From assembly GCF_001510715.1 (NCBI RefSeq), contig NZ_LMTJ01000004.1, positions 124,001-188,000 on the forward strand: a DNA stretch of 64,000 nt. The letters run 5' to 3'. The notes under the pieces were generated by a model. That model was not told the origin of the DNA. It did not search any database and worked only from the letters and a program-made list of their open reading frames with translations. Both the position numbers and the translations under genes were made by a program. Shown here piece after piece: positions 48,812-58,055 of this stretch. The first letter of the stretch is position 1. The number at the start of each line of letters is the position of its first letter. The DNA comes from Bacillus sp. FJAT-29814 (GTDB taxonomy: Bacteria > Bacillota > Bacilli > Bacillales > Cytobacillaceae).

Positions 48812-50317
48812 TCACCCTCCTAACCCAAGCATGAGCGTCTCAAGTGTGGCTTGAAGCGGCGAGCTAAGGACACTTGGGTAAACACCAATTAACACGATTA
48901 ACAGCATTAATACGATAACCGGCACGAATTCAACGCCTTTTAGGTCAGCCACCCCGACAAATTCGCGGTGCGCCTTTCCGTAGGTCATGCCAAGCACGGC
49001 CCGCAGCAGGTAGGCGGCGGTCATGATAATGCCGATGCATCCGACTGCGGCAATCCAAGGTAGCTCGCGGAACAAGCCGAGGAAGGCCATGAATTCGCTA
49101 ACGAATCCGGACATGCCCGGCAGCCCGAGCGATGCCATCGCAGCAGCGAGCAGAAACCCGGCTGCAATCGGCATCCCCTTGGCCAGTCCGCCAAGGTTGT
49201 CGATCAGCGATGTATCGGTACGCTCGTACAAGACGCCGACAAGGAAGAACAATAATGCTGAAATCAATCCGTGAGAAATCACTTGAAAAATCGCTCCCTG
49301 GATTCCAGCTTCGTTCATCGCCGCAAGTCCAATTAGCACGATTCCCATGTGGGAAATCGAAGAATAGGCGAGCACCATTTTGAAATCGGTTTGAATGAAT
49401 GCCAGGAACGCTCCGTACAACAGGTTTATCACGCCAAGGATGGCAATCGCCACGGCCAGCGTTTCAAACTGTTCTGGAAAAATCCCCATTCCGAAGCGGA
49501 TCAACCCGTAGGCACCGATTTTTAATAGAATCCCAGAGTGAATCATAACCACGGCAGGAGGCGCCTGCACGTGCACGCGCAGCATCCAGCTGTGCAATGG
49601 GAAAATCGGCAGTTTGACGCCGAAAGCAACCAATAACGAAATCAACAAGCCAAGCTTCAATGCTCCGGATAAAGGTGCCGTTTCGTCGGTCATGATATTG
49701 GCCAAGAGGTCGATATTGGTCGTGCCTGTTTTGGCAAATAGAATCATGATGACGATTAACAATACCGCAGAACCCAATCCGTTGTAGATTAAGAAGCTGT
49801 AAGCGGCTTTTTCTTTTTCAAAATAACCCCATTTCCCAATCAGGAAGAAGGTTGGAATCAGCGTAATCTCAAAGAATAGGAAGAACAGAATCAAGTTTTC
49901 TGCGGTAAACACACCGAGCATGCCGATTTCAAGCAGCAAGAACAGCATGAAAAACCCTTTCCATTCTTTCTTTACGTATCTGGCCGCAATCGCCGCCAGC
50001 GTCGCGACTACTGCAGTCAAGACAACTAGCAGCAGTTGAAATCCGCTTAAGCCAAGCTCGTAATAAACCGAGTAAATCGGCTCATTGACGTTCATGCCGC
50101 GGAACTGAATCCACTCGGTCGACACGGCGAAATCGGACAATTCTTTGCCGTCAAGGAAATGCAAGTAGGCAGCAAGCCCAAGTGCCAATGGCGGCAGCGT
50201 GGCCAGAAATCCGATTAGCTTGATCAATTTTTCCTGTGTTTTTGGCAGCAGCGCTAGAACGGCAATTCCTGCCAAAGGGGAGAATACGAGTGTTGTCAGT
50301 ACCCATGATAGATTCAT
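48812..50317 (-). CDS. nuoM: NADH-quinone oxidoreductase subunit M
   Basis: 501 residues, about 14 membrane helices, antiporter-like. The conserved Glu in LFFLFFEITLIPTFFLI and Lys/His in FGVKLPIFPLHSWMLRVHVQ are in place. Start overlaps nuoL by four bases (ATGA). Confidence 0.95.
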   Translation of the reverse strand: MNLSWVLTTLVFSPLAGIAVLALLPKTQEKLIKLIGFLATLPPLALGLAAYLHFLDGKELSDFAVSTEWIQFRGMNVNEPIYSVYYELGLSGFQLLLVVLTAVVATLAAIAARYVKKEWKGFFMLFLLLEIGMLGVFTAENLILFFLFFEITLIPTFFLIGKWGYFEKEKAAYSFLIYNGLGSAVLLIVIMILFAKTGTTNIDLLANIMTDETAPLSGALKLGLLISLLVAFGVKLPIFPLHSWMLRVHVQAPPAVVMIHSGILLKIGAYGLIRFGMGIFPEQFETLAVAIAILGVINLLYGAFLAFIQTDFKMVLAYSSISHMGIVLIGLAAMNEAGIQGAIFQVISHGLISALLFFLVGVLYERTDTSLIDNLGGLAKGMPIAAGFLLAAAMASLGLPGMSGFVSEFMAFLGLFRELPWIAAVGCIGIIMTAAYLLRAVLGMTYGKAHREFVGVADLKGVEFVPVIVLMLLIVLIGVYPSVLSSPLQATLETLMLGLGG

Positions 50318-52182
50318 CGTAAATACCCCCCTGTTAACGCAAAGATGACTGCGAGCACCGCAAGTGAGACAAACGCCACCGTACCGTACGTCTGCGTGCG
50401 GCCGGTCTGCATTTTGGAGCCCGTCGCCCCAAGACCTTGGACAATTCCTGCGACGCCCTTGACGATGCCTTCGACAATGAAGGTGTCAATGAAGCGCAGC
50501 AGATAGCTGAAGACGTTTGTAAAAGCAATCACAGTCTTTTGATAGAACTCGTCAATGTAATATTTGTTGTATAAAACGGTATACAGCATGCCGCCTTGAC
50601 CGCTGAGCCAGTCGCGGGCAATCGAGCGTTTGCCGTAAATGAGCCATGCCAAGTAGATTCCCGCTAAGGAAATGACGGTGGCAGCGATCATAATCCAGAT
50701 TGGGCCTTCGATATGGCCGTGGCCGAGGGCTTCGTTGCCGTCAACCAACCAGTCACCGAGGAAGGAACCGAACCATGGCGTGTTCACATAACCGGCGATG
50801 ACAGCGAGTACGCCGAGTACAACCATCGGCATGGTCATCACGGATGGTGATTCGTGCACATTTTTCTGTTGTCCGCGAGATTCTCCGGTAAACACCATGA
50901 AGAACAGGCGGAACATATAGAATGCGGTCATAAACGCCGCGATTAACGCTAACAGGAACAGCACTGGATGGCCGCCTTCCCATGCCGCAACTAAAATTTC
51001 GTCTTTCGAAAAGAAACCGGATAATCCCGGAACCCCGGAGATGGCCAGCGTGCCGATCAAGAACAACGGTCCGGTCAGCTTTAATTTTTTCCATAGGCCG
51101 CCCATTTCCTCGATATTCTGCGTATGTACCGCATGGATTACCGAACCGGCTGCCAGGAAAAGAAGCGCCTTGAAAAACGCGTGTGTCATCAGGTGGAACA
51201 CCCCGGCGACATAGCCGGCAGAGCCGAGCGCCAACATCATGTAGCCTAGCTGGCTGACGGTTGAATACGCGAGGACTCGCTTAATATCCGTTTGCACCAA
51301 GCCGATGCTGGCAGCGAAAATCGCGGTGAACGCCCCGACCGTCGCCACGGTGAGCATCGCCGTCGGGCTTGCGCTGAACAGCGGGAATAGTGCCGCTACC
51401 AAGTACACCCCGGCAGCAACCATCGTTGCGGCGTGGATGAGAGCCGAAACTGGTGTCGGACCTTCCATCGCGTCCGGAAGCCAGGTGTGGAGCGGGAACT
51501 GACCTGATTTACCAATCGCCCCGATGAAGATGAGAATGGCGGTCAATGTCAGCATCGTGTTCGATACAGCGCCAGCCTCAACGGCTTGGAAAATTTCGCT
51601 GTATTCAAAGCTTTTCGTTTGCCAGAACAGCAAGATCATCCCGATGAGGAGACCCACGTCGCCAATCCGGGTCATGATGAAGGCCTTTTTTGCAGCGGCC
51701 TTCGCTTCTTCTTTGTAAAAATAAAAACCGATTAACAGGAACGAACCGACACCGACCAGTTCCCAGAAGATGTAAGTTTGCAGCAGGTTTGGCGAAATGA
51801 CCAAGCCGAGCATCGCAAACGTAAAGAGTCCTAAATAAGCATAGAATACTGGCATCCGCTCGTCGCCGTGCATATACCCTTTTGAGTATGTATGTACGAG
51901 GAAACTGACAAGCGATACGATAAACAGCATTAATGCATTCAATTGATTCACTTCAAAACCCGCTGTTAGATGCAGATCTCCTATCGTGAGCCAGTCAAAC
52001 TTCTTGAGGAAGGTTGGCTCCGAAAAGCGCTCGAACAGGACGAGAATCGAGAAGACCAGCGACGCCAGCGTGAAGAGAATCCCCACATACGCACTCGCCT
52101 CCTTCAGCCGCTTACCGATCAGAAGAAGGATCAAAAACGATAATAGCGGGAAAAGCGGTATAAGCCATGCATTTTCCATCAT
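50314..52182 (-). CDS. nuoL: NADH-quinone oxidoreductase subunit L
   Basis: 622 residues from the ATG at 52182 with AAGGGGA upstream; a TTG six bases earlier is possible. About 16 membrane helices, including the long lateral amphipathic helix region near the C-terminus. Antiporter motifs YIFWELVGVGSFLLIGFY and GAIGKSGQFPLHTWLPDAME are intact. Distal proton-pumping subunit of complex I. Confidence 0.95.
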   Translation of the reverse strand: MMENAWLIPLFPLLSFLILLLIGKRLKEASAYVGILFTLASLVFSILVLFERFSEPTFLKKFDWLTIGDLHLTAGFEVNQLNALMLFIVSLVSFLVHTYSKGYMHGDERMPVFYAYLGLFTFAMLGLVISPNLLQTYIFWELVGVGSFLLIGFYFYKEEAKAAAKKAFIMTRIGDVGLLIGMILLFWQTKSFEYSEIFQAVEAGAVSNTMLTLTAILIFIGAIGKSGQFPLHTWLPDAMEGPTPVSALIHAATMVAAGVYLVAALFPLFSASPTAMLTVATVGAFTAIFAASIGLVQTDIKRVLAYSTVSQLGYMMLALGSAGYVAGVFHLMTHAFFKALLFLAAGSVIHAVHTQNIEEMGGLWKKLKLTGPLFLIGTLAISGVPGLSGFFSKDEILVAAWEGGHPVLFLLALIAAFMTAFYMFRLFFMVFTGESRGQQKNVHESPSVMTMPMVVLGVLAVIAGYVNTPWFGSFLGDWLVDGNEALGHGHIEGPIWIMIAATVISLAGIYLAWLIYGKRSIARDWLSGQGGMLYTVLYNKYYIDEFYQKTVIAFTNVFSYLLRFIDTFIVEGIVKGVAGIVQGLGATGSKMQTGRTQTYGTVAFVSLAVLAVIFALTGGYLR

Positions 52183-52246
52183 TATCAAATCCCCTTAATT
52201 TTGAGTGGAGAACTTCCCACCCCAAATTTGTAGAAATTACTTTATG

Positions 52247-52561
52247 TTAGTTCTTCATTGAATCCATTTCATCAATGTTGACGGTTCTCTTGTTGCGGTA
52301 CAGTGCCATCAGGATTGCAAGGCCAACGGCTGCTTCCGCCGCGGCAACGGCCATTGCGAAGAGGGCGAAGACCTGTCCGTCGATGTTTGGATTCAGCCCG
52401 TATTTGCTGAAAGTTACGAGATTGATATTAGCGGCGTTCAGCATTAATTCAATAGAAATTAACACGATAACCGTATTTTTCTTCGTTAACGCACCGTACA
52501 GGCCGATGCAGAATAAAATGAGTGCCAATGCCAAGAAGGCTGAAGCGGGGACTGAACTCAT
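52247..52561 (-). CDS. nuoK: NADH-quinone oxidoreductase subunit K
   Basis: 104 residues, three membrane helices. The conserved Glu in [17 protein letters not shown] and in [13 protein letters not shown] needed for proton transfer are present. Overlaps nuoJ by four bases. Confidence 0.95.
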   Translation of the reverse strand: MSSVPASAFLALALILFCIGLYGALTKKNTVIVLISIELMLNAANINLVTFSKYGLNPNIDGQVFALFAMAVAAAEAAVGLAILMALYRNKRTVNIDEMDSMKN

Positions 52562-53082
52562 TCCTTGTCCGCCTCCTTATCTTCCCGTTTTGCCAAAATA
52601 ATCGCGCCGACCAAGGCAGCCAACAGCAATACGGATACTAATTCAAATGGAATAATAAATCGTGAGTATAGCGCCTTGCCGATTTCCAGCGTATTATTGA
52701 CATGCAAGTCGCTAGGCGTCTGATCGATTGGGAAATTGTAAATGCCGATATACACCGCAAAGGCAAACCCGACAACCCCAAGGAACAGAAGGACATTTCT
52801 CAGCCTGCCGCCTTTTGATTCACTGCTTTCATCATCGTACGGCTTCGTCAACATGATGGCGAATAGCATGATGATGGTGATGGCTCCGGAATAAATCAGC
52901 ACCTGGACCGCAGCGATGAATTCCGCCGACAGCAGGACGTAGATTCCGGCGATACTGACAAATGTAAAAATTAAGGCCACGACCATGTGAACGACTTTGT
53001 TCAGGTTAAGTAAAAGCACGCCGCCGATGATCGCCACAAGCGCCAAGGCCATAAATGCGAAAAATTCACCTGTTAAGGTCAT
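52558..53082 (-). CDS. nuoJ: NADH-quinone oxidoreductase subunit J
   Basis: 174 residues, five membrane helices. The pi-bulge helix segment [19 protein letters not shown] of NuoJ is visible. Start overlaps nuoI by four bases. Confidence 0.94.
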   Translation of the reverse strand: MTLTGEFFAFMALALVAIIGGVLLLNLNKVVHMVVALIFTFVSIAGIYVLLSAEFIAAVQVLIYSGAITIIMLFAIMLTKPYDDESSESKGGRLRNVLLFLGVVGFAFAVYIGIYNFPIDQTPSDLHVNNTLEIGKALYSRFIIPFELVSVLLLAALVGAIILAKREDKEADKE

Positions 53083-53507
53083 GCTTTATTCACCTGCCGT
53101 ACGTTTTCGTCGTTTTCATCCAAATACTCAAGGTTTTTAAATAACATGTCACGGCTGTACTCAGCAAGCTCAAAGTTATTTGTCATAACGATGGCCTCTG
53201 TCGGGCACACCTCCGTGCACAGGTCACAAAGAATGCAGATTTCAAAGTTAATATCGTACGTATCGATAATTTTCCCTTTTTTCGTCGGGTCCGGATGCTT
53301 CTTGCCAGTCAGCTGAATGCACTCCGTCGGACAAATATTTGCACACTGGTTACACACAATACATTTTTCCGGATAGAACTTCTGAATACCGCGGAACCGA
53401 TCCGGCAGCGGCAGCGGCTCATTCGGATAATCATACGTAACCTTCTCGCGCGTTAACTGCTTCAGGGTATACTTCAAGCCTTTCGCTAATCCAAGCACGT
53501 CTTTCAC
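53079..53507 (-). CDS. nuoI: NADH-quinone oxidoreductase subunit I
   Basis: 142 residues. Two 4Fe-4S ferredoxin motifs, CIVCNQCANICP (about 50-61) and CILCDLCTEVCP (about 90-101), bind clusters N6a and N6b, which carry electrons towards N2. Shorter than the roughly 160-180 residue proteins of Proteobacteria, as usual in Bacillus. A 97-base gap with a dispersed palindromic element separates it from nuoH. Confidence 0.95.
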   Translation of the reverse strand: MKDVLGLAKGLKYTLKQLTREKVTYDYPNEPLPLPDRFRGIQKFYPEKCIVCNQCANICPTECIQLTGKKHPDPTKKGKIIDTYDINFEICILCDLCTEVCPTEAIVMTNNFELAEYSRDMLFKNLEYLDENDENVRQVNKA

Positions 53508-53550
53508 CCCTTTTAAAAATTTTCAAGCTTATATTGATACACGCCAGGAT

Positions 53551-53593
53551 GTCCACCCCACGTGGACAGTGTCCACGGCTGGTGCCTGACACC
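53551..53593 (-). repeat. Dispersed GGTGTCAGGCACC / GTGGACA element, copy 6, inside the nuo operon
   Basis: GTCCACCCCACGTGGACAGT, then GTCCACGGCT and the core GGTGCCTGACACC at 53581-53593. It lies in the only sizeable internal gap of the otherwise overlapping nuo operon, between nuoH and nuoI. Confidence 0.8.
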
Positions 53594-53604
53594 AAAAACT
53601 TTTT

Positions 53605-54609
53605 TTAAAAGAACAATGATTTAATAATCGCAGTCAAGAAAATGTTCCCCAGCGCTACTGGCAGCAACACTTTCCAGGCGAATTCCATCAGTTTGTCTGC
53701 GCGCATCCGCGGGAATGTGGCACGGAACCACAGGAAGAGAAACAGGACGGCGCTAAATTTCAAGGCAAACCAGACGGACCCCGGTATGAAGTCGAGGAAT
53801 CCAATTGGCGCGAGCCAGCCCCCGAAGAACAGCACGACGATTAATGATGTCATCGCAAACAAGTACACATACTCGGCGAGCATGAAGAACGCCCAGCGGA
53901 ATCCAGTGTATTCGGTATGGTAACCGGCAACAAGCTCCGACTCCGATTCTGGCAGGTCAAACGGAATCCGGCTTAACTCTGCGGTCGCTGCAATCAGGAA
54001 CACAATAAACCCAATCGGCTGCAGCAAAATGAACCAGCCGTGCTCCTGCGCATGGACAATCTCATTCAAGTTCAAGCTGCCTGACAATAACACGACACCA
54101 AGCACCGACATGACCAGCGGAATTTCATACGAAATCATCTGTGCCGTCGCCCGTGCGCCCCCTAACAGCGAGTACTTGTTGTTAGAGGCCCAACCGCCTA
54201 GCAGCATGCCAAACACGGTCATCCCGGAAACGGCCACATAATACAGCAGCCCGACGCCGATGTCGGCAAACTGCAAATGATCCGTAAATGGAATCGCCGC
54301 CACAACCATGAAGGATGGTGCGAAAGCAATGACCGGTGCCAAAATGAACATCGGACGGTCAGCTAATTTCGGAATAATATCTTCTTTTAATAAAAGCTTT
54401 AAGACGTCCGCTACCGTCTGCAGCAACCCGAAGCGGCCGCCGAGCTGGTTCGGGCCGTGCCGGAGCTGGATATACCCCAACACCTTCCGCTCCGCCAAAA
54501 TACCGAAGGTTACGAACCCCAAAATGACCAATAACAGGACAAGTCCTAAAACAAAGAAAATCAAAAAGTTAAATAATCCGGGACTCGACTGCAGCATATC
54601 TTGTATCAT
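53605..54609 (-). CDS. nuoH: NADH-quinone oxidoreductase subunit H
   Basis: 334 residues, eight membrane helices. Quinone-chamber segments RKVLGYIQLRHGPNQLGGRF, then SYEIPLVMSVLGVV and ELSRIPFDLPESESELVAGY, are present with their conserved charged residues. Its first base overlaps the last base of nuoD. Confidence 0.95.
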   Translation of the reverse strand: MIQDMLQSSPGLFNFLIFFVLGLVLLLVILGFVTFGILAERKVLGYIQLRHGPNQLGGRFGLLQTVADVLKLLLKEDIIPKLADRPMFILAPVIAFAPSFMVVAAIPFTDHLQFADIGVGLLYYVAVSGMTVFGMLLGGWASNNKYSLLGGARATAQMISYEIPLVMSVLGVVLLSGSLNLNEIVHAQEHGWFILLQPIGFIVFLIAATAELSRIPFDLPESESELVAGYHTEYTGFRWAFFMLAEYVYLFAMTSLIVVLFFGGWLAPIGFLDFIPGSVWFALKFSAVLFLFLWFRATFPRMRADKLMEFAWKVLLPVALGNIFLTAIIKSLFF

Positions 54610-55709
54610 CAGCCGTCCACCTCTCCAAGAACAATATCAATCGCTCCCAAAATCGCAATCATATTCGCGATGTTTTCTCCCTTCAACAGCTTCGGAAGAA
54701 TTTGCAAATTGTAGAACGATGGTCTTCTAAACTTCATGCGGTACGGTTCTTTTTTCCCGTCGCTGTAAATGTAGCAGCCGATTTCGCCGCGCGGTGACTC
54801 GATACGGACATATGCTTCCCCTTTTGGCGCCTTGATAATTTTTGGCACCTTGGCGAGAATTGCGCCTTCCGCCGGGAATTGTTCGACAGCCTGCTCGAGG
54901 ATCTTTAGGGATTCCTCGACCTCCGCCATACGGCATTGGTAGCGAGCCCAAGCGTCGCCGCCCTCACGTGTCGGCACCTCGAACTGGAATCGGTCGTAAA
55001 TCGAATACGGCTCATCCTTGCGCAGGTCCCATTTCACGCCGGTACAGCGCAGGTTTACCCCGCTCAACGAGTAATGAATCGCATCTTCCTTCGTGTATTT
55101 CCCGATACCTTTTACCCGGTTCAAGAAAATTTCATTCCCGGTCACAAGGCTGTGGTAGCCGGCAAGCTGCTCGCGCATGTACGGGATAAAGTCTCTTACT
55201 TTTTCAATCCAGCCTTCTGGAGCATCCCACTTGACGCCGCCAACGCGCATATAGTTGAACGTCAGGCGGGCACCGGAAAGCTCGTTCAGCATATTGATAA
55301 TCATTTCACGTTCACGGAACGCATAAATAAACGGACTCGTCGCCCCAAGGTCGAGCAAGTAGGTGCCCCACCACACGAGGTGGCTCGCCACCCGTCCGAG
55401 TTCCATCGCAATTACCCTCAAGTATTCGGCCCGTTCCGGCACCTGAATGCCCATCATCGTTTCAACGGCGTGGCAGATGACATAGTTGTTCGTCATCGCC
55501 GACAGGTAGTCCATCCGGTCGGTGTACGGAATGATTTGCGTGTATTGCAGGTTTTCCGCCAATTTTTCCGTTCCGCGGTGCAAATAGCCGATGACAGGCT
55601 GGGCGTCGGTAATAATTTCCCCGTCCAGTTTGACCACGAGCCGGAACACGCCGTGGGTACTCGGATGCTGAGGACCGACGTTGAGCATCATTTCTTCTGT
55701 TTTGATCAT
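54609..55709 (-). CDS. nuoD: NADH-quinone oxidoreductase subunit D
   Basis: 366 residues, the usual Bacillus length. Quinone-site His in GPQHPSTHGVFRLVV, conserved RGTEKLAE and the C-terminal AILGAIDIVLGEVDG are visible. Peripheral-arm subunit lining the quinone cavity with NuoB. Confidence 0.95.
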   Translation of the reverse strand: MIKTEEMMLNVGPQHPSTHGVFRLVVKLDGEIITDAQPVIGYLHRGTEKLAENLQYTQIIPYTDRMDYLSAMTNNYVICHAVETMMGIQVPERAEYLRVIAMELGRVASHLVWWGTYLLDLGATSPFIYAFREREMIINMLNELSGARLTFNYMRVGGVKWDAPEGWIEKVRDFIPYMREQLAGYHSLVTGNEIFLNRVKGIGKYTKEDAIHYSLSGVNLRCTGVKWDLRKDEPYSIYDRFQFEVPTREGGDAWARYQCRMAEVEESLKILEQAVEQFPAEGAILAKVPKIIKAPKGEAYVRIESPRGEIGCYIYSDGKKEPYRMKFRRPSFYNLQILPKLLKGENIANMIAILGAIDIVLGEVDG

Positions 55710-55712
55710 TGG

Positions 55713-57089
55713 CTATACCTCCACATCATAAGGCTCATAGTCTTTTCTTAGTGGATGGCCAACCCAATCTTCGCCAAGCATAATCCGATGCAAGTTCGGA
55801 TGTCCGGTAAATTTAATGCCAAGTAAATCGTACGCTTCACATTCTGGCCAGTCTGCGCCTGCCCAGATTGGCTGCAAGGATTCGATTGTCGGGTCATCAC
55901 GGTCAATCTTCACTTTGACAGCGACCGATTGACGGTTTCGGTATGAGTATAAGTGAACATAAATTTCCATATGTGTTTCAAAGTCTGTCCCATGAAGCTC
56001 TGACATGTAGTCAAATCCCAACAGCTCATTATATTTCAAAAATTGAGCCAGCTTGTAGTACTGCTCGCGCTTGACCACTAGAGTTGGAACATCCTTTGAG
56101 AGTTTATTAATATAAGAATCTTCGAGAACATCAGGTCCCATATTCTCTCCGATTACCTTGAGATACTTATCTAAGTATGGCTGGTTCGGTGATGGTTGGG
56201 CCGCTGCTGTTTCAGCTGCGTCTGAGGCTCCCGCTGCGCCACCTTTTGCTGCTGCGGCTGCTTTTGCCTTCGCTGCTGCTGCCGCTTTCGCCTTAGCTTT
56301 CGCTGCGGCGATCGCTTTGGCTTTTTCATCGTCACCGGCCGGCTCTTCTGCTCCGCCTTCACGGGCTGCCTTCGCTTTGGCCGCTGCCGCTGCTTTCGCC
56401 TTGGCTGCTGCTGCCGCCTTTGCTTTTGCCGCCGCTGCCGCTTTCGCCTTGGCGTCGTCTCCAGCTGGCTCCGCTTCGTCCGCTGCGCTTACGCCCGCAT
56501 CCGCGCCGCCCGCAAGCTCCATCGCTTTGCGTTTGGCCGCTGCCGCTGCTTTTGCTTTCGCTACTGCTGCTGCCTTTTTCTTGGCAAGGTCATCGGCGTC
56601 ATCAGAAGCCGCACCGCTCGCTTCTGCCGCCGGTGAATCCGTTTCGTCTGCGATTCCTTCGCGTTTCTTTTTCGCTAATGCTGCCGCTTTCGCTTTTGCT
56701 GCAGCCGCTGCCTTCTTCTTAGCGAGATCGTCTGAGTCCGAGCCCGCTTCCGCTGCTGTCTCTACCGCTAGCTCCTCCACTTTTGGAACCTCTACCGTTG
56801 CTGGCTCCTCTTCCACGATTCCCTCGCGCTTTTTCTTAGCTAAAGCTGCGGCCTTTGCTTTCGCTGCTGCCGCCGCCTTTTTCTTGGCAAGATCATCCGC
56901 ATCCCCGCCTGCTGCCGGAGCTTCCGGTGCCTTAGGTGGTTCAGGCTTCACCTCAGCCTTAGGCGCTTCAGCAGGCTTGTCGCTAGACCCTTGAGCCGCT
57001 GCCCGGGCTGCACGCTTTGCAGCTGCCTCGGCCTTTGCCTTGGCCACGGCCTCCCGCTTCAATTGTTCGAGATCTTTTTCCCCGCTCAT
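55713..57089 (-). CDS. nuoC: NADH-quinone oxidoreductase subunit C with large Ala/Lys-rich N-terminal extension
   Basis: 458 residues. The NuoC (30-kDa) domain is only about residues 304-458 (LDKYLKVIGENMG ... WPECEAYDLLGIKFTGHPNL, ending LRKDYEPYDVEV). The first 300 residues are low complexity: AAAKAKAAALAKKKREGI blocks introduced by DDLAKKKAA (three times), then AKAKAAAAA runs broken by acidic Gly/Glu/Pro linkers. Charge spacing suggests long helices or coiled coil. N-terminal extensions occur in other Bacillus NuoC proteins, but the composition here is extreme. The coding strand is correspondingly repetitive. Confidence 0.92.
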   Translation of the reverse strand: MSGEKDLEQLKREAVAKAKAEAAAKRAARAAAQGSSDKPAEAPKAEVKPEPPKAPEAPAAGGDADDLAKKKAAAAAKAKAAALAKKKREGIVEEEPATVEVPKVEELAVETAAEAGSDSDDLAKKKAAAAAKAKAAALAKKKREGIADETDSPAAEASGAASDDADDLAKKKAAAVAKAKAAAAAKRKAMELAGGADAGVSAADEAEPAGDDAKAKAAAAAKAKAAAAAKAKAAAAAKAKAAREGGAEEPAGDDEKAKAIAAAKAKAKAAAAAKAKAAAAAKGGAAGASDAAETAAAQPSPNQPYLDKYLKVIGENMGPDVLEDSYINKLSKDVPTLVVKREQYYKLAQFLKYNELLGFDYMSELHGTDFETHMEIYVHLYSYRNRQSVAVKVKIDRDDPTIESLQPIWAGADWPECEAYDLLGIKFTGHPNLHRIMLGEDWVGHPLRKDYEPYDVEV

Positions 57090-57092
57090 TTA

Positions 57093-57605
57093 TCAGGTCA
57101 CCTTCTTCCCAGTCTTCGCCTCGTAGCGAATCTTTTCCTTTAACTTATTAATGCCATAAATTAAAGCAGCCGGATTCGGAGGACAGCCTGGAATATATAC
57201 ATCAACCGGAACAATCTGGTCGACACCCTTAACCACGGAATACGATTTGACATACGGACCGCCGGCCGTCGCACATGAACCCATCGCGATTACCCATTTC
57301 GGCTCCGGCATTTGGTCATACAACCGGCGCAAAATCGGCGCCATTTTTTTCGTCACCGTACCGGACACAATCATGCAGTCGGACTGACGCGGCGATGGAC
57401 GGAAGAACGAGCCAAACCGGTCAAGGTCATAGTGCGCCGCACCGACACCCATCATTTCAATCGCACAACAAGCCAGACCAAATGTCACCGGGTACAGCGA
57501 ACTGCTTCGCGCCCAGGCCTTCACTTGCTCCAGCGAAGTCATAAATACATTCTGCTGCAACTCTTTCAATTCCAAATCGGTAATGCCATCCAGTTTTAAA
57601 TCCAT
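57093..57605 (-). CDS. nuoB: NADH-quinone oxidoreductase subunit B
   Basis: 170 residues from the ATG at 57605 ([10 protein letters not shown]). The four cysteines of cluster N2 are present in [22 protein letters not shown] and [11 protein letters not shown]. It passes electrons to quinone. Overlaps nuoA by ten bases. Confidence 0.95.
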   Translation of the reverse strand: MDLKLDGITDLELKELQQNVFMTSLEQVKAWARSSSLYPVTFGLACCAIEMMGVGAAHYDLDRFGSFFRPSPRQSDCMIVSGTVTKKMAPILRRLYDQMPEPKWVIAMGSCATAGGPYVKSYSVVKGVDQIVPVDVYIPGCPPNPAALIYGINKLKEKIRYEAKTGKKVT

Positions 57606-57970
57606 CGTAGCACCTTCTTTTTCCAAGCATAAACCAGGCCGATTAACAGCATAACCACGAAAATTAACATTTCGATCAATGCAAATACGCCCAGCTTGTC
57701 ATAGGCCACCGCCCATGGATATAAAAATACTGTTTCTACGTCAAAAATAACAAACATCAGGGCAAAAATATAATAGCGGACATTGAACTGCACACGTGAA
57801 TCGTGAAAAGGTTCAACACCGCTCTCATATGTGGTCATCTTCGCGTCGCTGGGCTTAGACGGACGCAGAAGCTTCCCCAAATATAATGCCACCACTGGCA
57901 GCAAAACCCCAAGACACAGAAACACAAACACTATCAGATAATTATTCTGATATACATTTAAAAGTTCCAT
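57596..57970 (-). CDS. nuoA: NADH-quinone oxidoreductase subunit A
   Basis: 124 residues from the ATG at 57970 ([10 protein letters not shown]) with GGAGGGG upstream. Three membrane helices (about 8-30, 60-82, 90-112) and the conserved [20 protein letters not shown] loop. First gene of the nuo operon, with a near-consensus sigma-A promoter 57 bases upstream. Confidence 0.95.
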   Translation of the reverse strand: MELLNVYQNNYLIVFVFLCLGVLLPVVALYLGKLLRPSKPSDAKMTTYESGVEPFHDSRVQFNVRYYIFALMFVIFDVETVFLYPWAVAYDKLGVFALIEMLIFVVMLLIGLVYAWKKKVLRWI

Positions 57971-58026
57971 GTCTATCCCCTCCAATGTTGTAAATTTTCA
58001 TACTAATGAATATTGTAACCGAATTC

Positions 58027-58055
58027 ATTATAGCATTGTTACAAACTTGTGTCGA
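58027..58055 (-). promoter_or_regulatory. Sigma-A promoter of the nuo operon
   Basis: On the minus strand TCGACA - 17 bases - TATAAT, an excellent match, with the -10 about 57 bases before nuoA. Confidence 0.78.

Noticed and set aside
54936-55751. 271-codon frame antisense to nuoD
   Set aside because: Shadow of a well-conserved gene in a GC-richer region; no start signals.
56158-56994. 278-codon frame antisense to nuoC, very Ala-rich
   Set aside because: Produced by the GC-rich Ala/Lys codons of nuoC on the other strand; no ribosome site, and nuoC is certain.
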